64,000 nt of DNA from Kiloniellaceae bacterium (GTDB taxonomy: Bacteria > Pseudomonadota > Alphaproteobacteria > Kiloniellales > J153), in NCBI GenBank assembly GCA_021776175.1, contig JAJFGJ010000012.1:45117-109116 (forward strand), written 5' to 3'. Position 1 is the stretch's first letter; the number at the start of each line of letters is the position of its first letter. Position numbers and translations under genes: made by a program. Below, one piece after another: positions 62,180 to 64,000 of this stretch. The notes beneath the pieces were generated by a model that did not search any database, was not told the origin of the DNA, and saw only the letters and a program-made list of their open reading frames with translations.

Positions 62180-63861
62180 CCCAAGTTAACGCCCTGGAAC
62201 AGGTTCAGCGCCAGATCATGTGGAACCGTCTGCTGTCCATGGTCGAGGAACAGGCGCAGGTTCTGATCCGCACGGCGTTCAGCACCTCGGTGCGCGAGGC
62301 GGGCGACTTGTCGGCGGGCGTGTTCGATTTGAAGGGCCGCATGTTGGCCCAGGCGGTCACCGGCACACCCGGACACGTCAACGCCATGGCCGCCTCGGTC
62401 GGATTTTTCCTGGACCGCTTTCCGCCCGCGTCCATGGCGAAGGGCGACGTCTACATCACCAACGACCCCTGGCTTGGCACCGGACATATGCACGACTTCA
62501 CGGTGGTCACGCCGACTTTCCTGAACGGGCGCGTCGTGGCGCTGTTCGCCTCGACCAGTCATGTGGTCGATGTGGGCGGGCGCGGGTTCGGCGCCGACGC
62601 CCGGCAAGTCTATGAAGAAGGCCTGCGCATTCCGATCATGGAACTGGCCAAGCGCGGGGTGATGAACGAAGCCCTGCTGGCCATTGTGCGCGCCAACGTG
62701 CGCGAACCGGTGCAGGTCGAGGGCGATCTCTATTCGCTCGCCGTGTGCAACGAAACCGGCTGCCGGCGCCTGATCGAGATGATGGGCGAATTCGGGCTAG
62801 ATTCGCTCGAGACCTTGGCCGAGACGGTGATCGAAAATTCGCGCCAGGCCATGTTGGCGGAAATCCGCGCCCTGCCCTTTGGGGTTTACGAGAACGCCAT
62901 GCGCATCGACGGGTTCGAGAAGGAAATCGACCTGGTGGCACGCATGACCATCGGCGAAACCGGAATCGACGTCGATTTCACCGGCACCTCGCCGGTTTCC
63001 AGCTACGGCATCAACGTCCCCATCACCTACACCCAGGCTTACGCCTCTTTCGGGGTGCGCTGCGTCATCGGCGGCGCGGTGCCGAACAACGCCGGTTCCC
63101 TAGCGCCCGTGCGCGTCACCGCGCCCGAAGGCTCGATCCTCAATGCGCCGGACCCCTGCGCCGTCACCGCGCGCCATGTCATCGGCCAGATGCTGCCCGA
63201 CGTCATGCTCGGCTGCCTCTACCAAGCCAAGCCCGAGGCGGTGCCGGCCGAAGGCACCTCCTGCCTCTGGATCACCGCCTTGCTCGGCGGCCATGGCATT
63301 GCCGGGGATAACGAAGGCGGCGGTGGCGCCGGCGAGCCTTTCACCATCAGTATGTTTCACGCCGGGGGAACCGGCGGGCGGCCCGGCAAGGACGGCCTGA
63401 ACGCGACCGCCTTTCCCTCGGGTGTGCGCAACACGCCGGTCGAGATCAACGAGACCATCGCCCCCATCGTGATCTGGCACAAAGAGTACCGCGAGGATTC
63501 GGGCGGCGCCGGCGAACACCGGGGCGGCACCGGTCAGGTCATGGAAATCGCCCACGCCCAGGGCGCGCCCTTCGCCATCTCCGGCATGTTCGACCGCATC
63601 GAGCACCCACCGCGCGGCCGTGGCGGCGGGGCCGACGGGACCCGTGGGCGGGTGCGGCTAGGTTCCGGCGTTGAATTGGCGGGCAAGGGCCGCCAAACCG
63701 TCCCGGCCGGCGAGCGTCTGGTCCTGGAAATGCCCGGCGGCGGCGGCCTGGGAGAGGCCAAGAACCGGCCAAGAGAGCGGATCGACCGCGATGTCCAAAA
63801 CGGCTTCGTCTCGCGCGAGGCGGCGGCACGCGATTACAACTGGTCCGGGCCCGAGGAGTAA
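62176..63861 (+). CDS. hyuB: Hydantoinase/oxoprolinase family protein, subunit B
   Basis: A 561-residue HyuB partner of HyuA. Its early block QIMWNRLLSMVEEQAQVLIRTAFSTSVREAGDLSAGVFD, then GTPGHVNAM, YITNDPWLGTGHMHDFTVVTP and DVDFTGTSPVSSYGINVP, and the C-terminal GGAGEHRGGTGQVMEI and MPGGGGLGEAKNRPRERIDRDVQNGFVS are standard. It starts at ATG 62176 inside the hyuA stop, so equal amounts of both chains are likely. Length is typical. Confidence 0.94.
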   Translation: MTQVNALEQVQRQIMWNRLLSMVEEQAQVLIRTAFSTSVREAGDLSAGVFDLKGRMLAQAVTGTPGHVNAMAASVGFFLDRFPPASMAKGDVYITNDPWLGTGHMHDFTVVTPTFLNGRVVALFASTSHVVDVGGRGFGADARQVYEEGLRIPIMELAKRGVMNEALLAIVRANVREPVQVEGDLYSLAVCNETGCRRLIEMMGEFGLDSLETLAETVIENSRQAMLAEIRALPFGVYENAMRIDGFEKEIDLVARMTIGETGIDVDFTGTSPVSSYGINVPITYTQAYASFGVRCVIGGAVPNNAGSLAPVRVTAPEGSILNAPDPCAVTARHVIGQMLPDVMLGCLYQAKPEAVPAEGTSCLWITALLGGHGIAGDNEGGGGAGEPFTISMFHAGGTGGRPGKDGLNATAFPSGVRNTPVEINETIAPIVIWHKEYREDSGGAGEHRGGTGQVMEIAHAQGAPFAISGMFDRIEHPPRGRGGGADGTRGRVRLGSGVELAGKGRQTVPAGERLVLEMPGGGGLGEAKNRPRERIDRDVQNGFVSREAAARDYNWSGPEE

Positions 63862-64000
63862 CCCCGGACAATCGCAGATCGTTGCATTGCGACTGCTGGA
63901 AGGCTTGGATCGACGTGGTGGGTGCGTAGACAAACACAGGGGGTGGGTTTTTTTTTATTGCACACCAGAAAATGATAATACAGATCGTTTGGGAAGAAGC
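63862..64000. other. Gene-free end of the window
   Basis: No gene is seen. From 63897 the sequence is a degraded copy of the 54938-55041 repeat. Confidence 0.6.
63897..64000. repeat. Degraded second copy of the 54938 repeat
   Basis: The first 28 bases match 54938-54965 with two changes (TGGAAGGCTTGGATCGACG then GTGGGTGC). The next 75 bases align without gaps to 54966-55040 but with many substitutions that destroy the palindrome, for example a run of nine T where the intact copy has ATCTTTCTTTA. Confidence 0.75.

Overview
This is a 64 kb stretch of a GC-rich chromosome (roughly 60-65 percent G+C by eye) that reads as an alphaproteobacterium. A Rhodospirillales-like relative is my best guess, with low certainty below class. 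The reasons are a DUF4167 gene next to prmC/prfA and clpB, the argJ - parvulin isomerase - secA order, DUF1178 beside ubiG and lysC, and the comF/grxC/nitrilase group. No tRNA, rRNA, CRISPR array, intact transposase or integrase was seen.

Region by region. 1-7.7 kb is an accessory oxidation region: a gluconate-dehydrogenase-like subunit 3, a GMC oxidoreductase, a Tat-exported multicopper oxidase, an AT-richer PH-domain membrane protein, a secreted sorbosone-dehydrogenase-like protein and ketopantoate reductase. It carries two 30-codon gene-tail remnants: a second GMC tail beyond the multicopper oxidase and a second PanE tail beyond the sorbosone dehydrogenase. 7.7-21.5 kb is mixed metabolism and envelope: a phytanoyl-CoA dioxygenase relative, aspartate aminotransferase, gamma-glutamyltransferase, a patatin, the tdh-kbl threonine pathway, a Kef-type antiporter, a peptidoglycan-binding TPR protein, a creatininase-family amidase and an M23 peptidase. 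21.5-39.1 kb is a conserved housekeeping block on the minus strand: lysC, rodZ, ispG, hisS, hemA, prfA, prmC, DUF4167 and clpB, the last with a good heat-shock promoter candidate. It is followed by ubiG, DUF1178, a nitrilase, grxC and comF.

39.4-44.3 kb is an accessory insert between comF and a BioC/NDUFAF5-like methyltransferase. It holds an alpha/beta hydrolase and a diiron-carboxylate protein in one operon, divergent from a winged-helix/TolB/TPR regulator, and then a mandelate racemase with every catalytic residue in register. This is the best candidate for an undescribed pathway. 44.4-52.4 kb returns to core genes (metallophosphoesterase, CarS-like, mutT, argJ, parvulin, secA). 52.4-53.2 kb is an AT-rich patch with repeats and an orphan gene. 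53.3-63.9 kb is catabolic: an acetolactate-synthase-like enzyme, an acyl-CoA dehydrogenase, accA, a FAD amino-acid/amine oxidase, a two-subunit TPP decarboxylase and hydantoinase HyuA/HyuB. The last 104 bases are a degraded copy of a repeat found intact at 54.9 kb.

Start codons often had to be chosen by Shine-Dalgarno position. Two genes (MOSC protein, nitrilase) appear to start at CTG.
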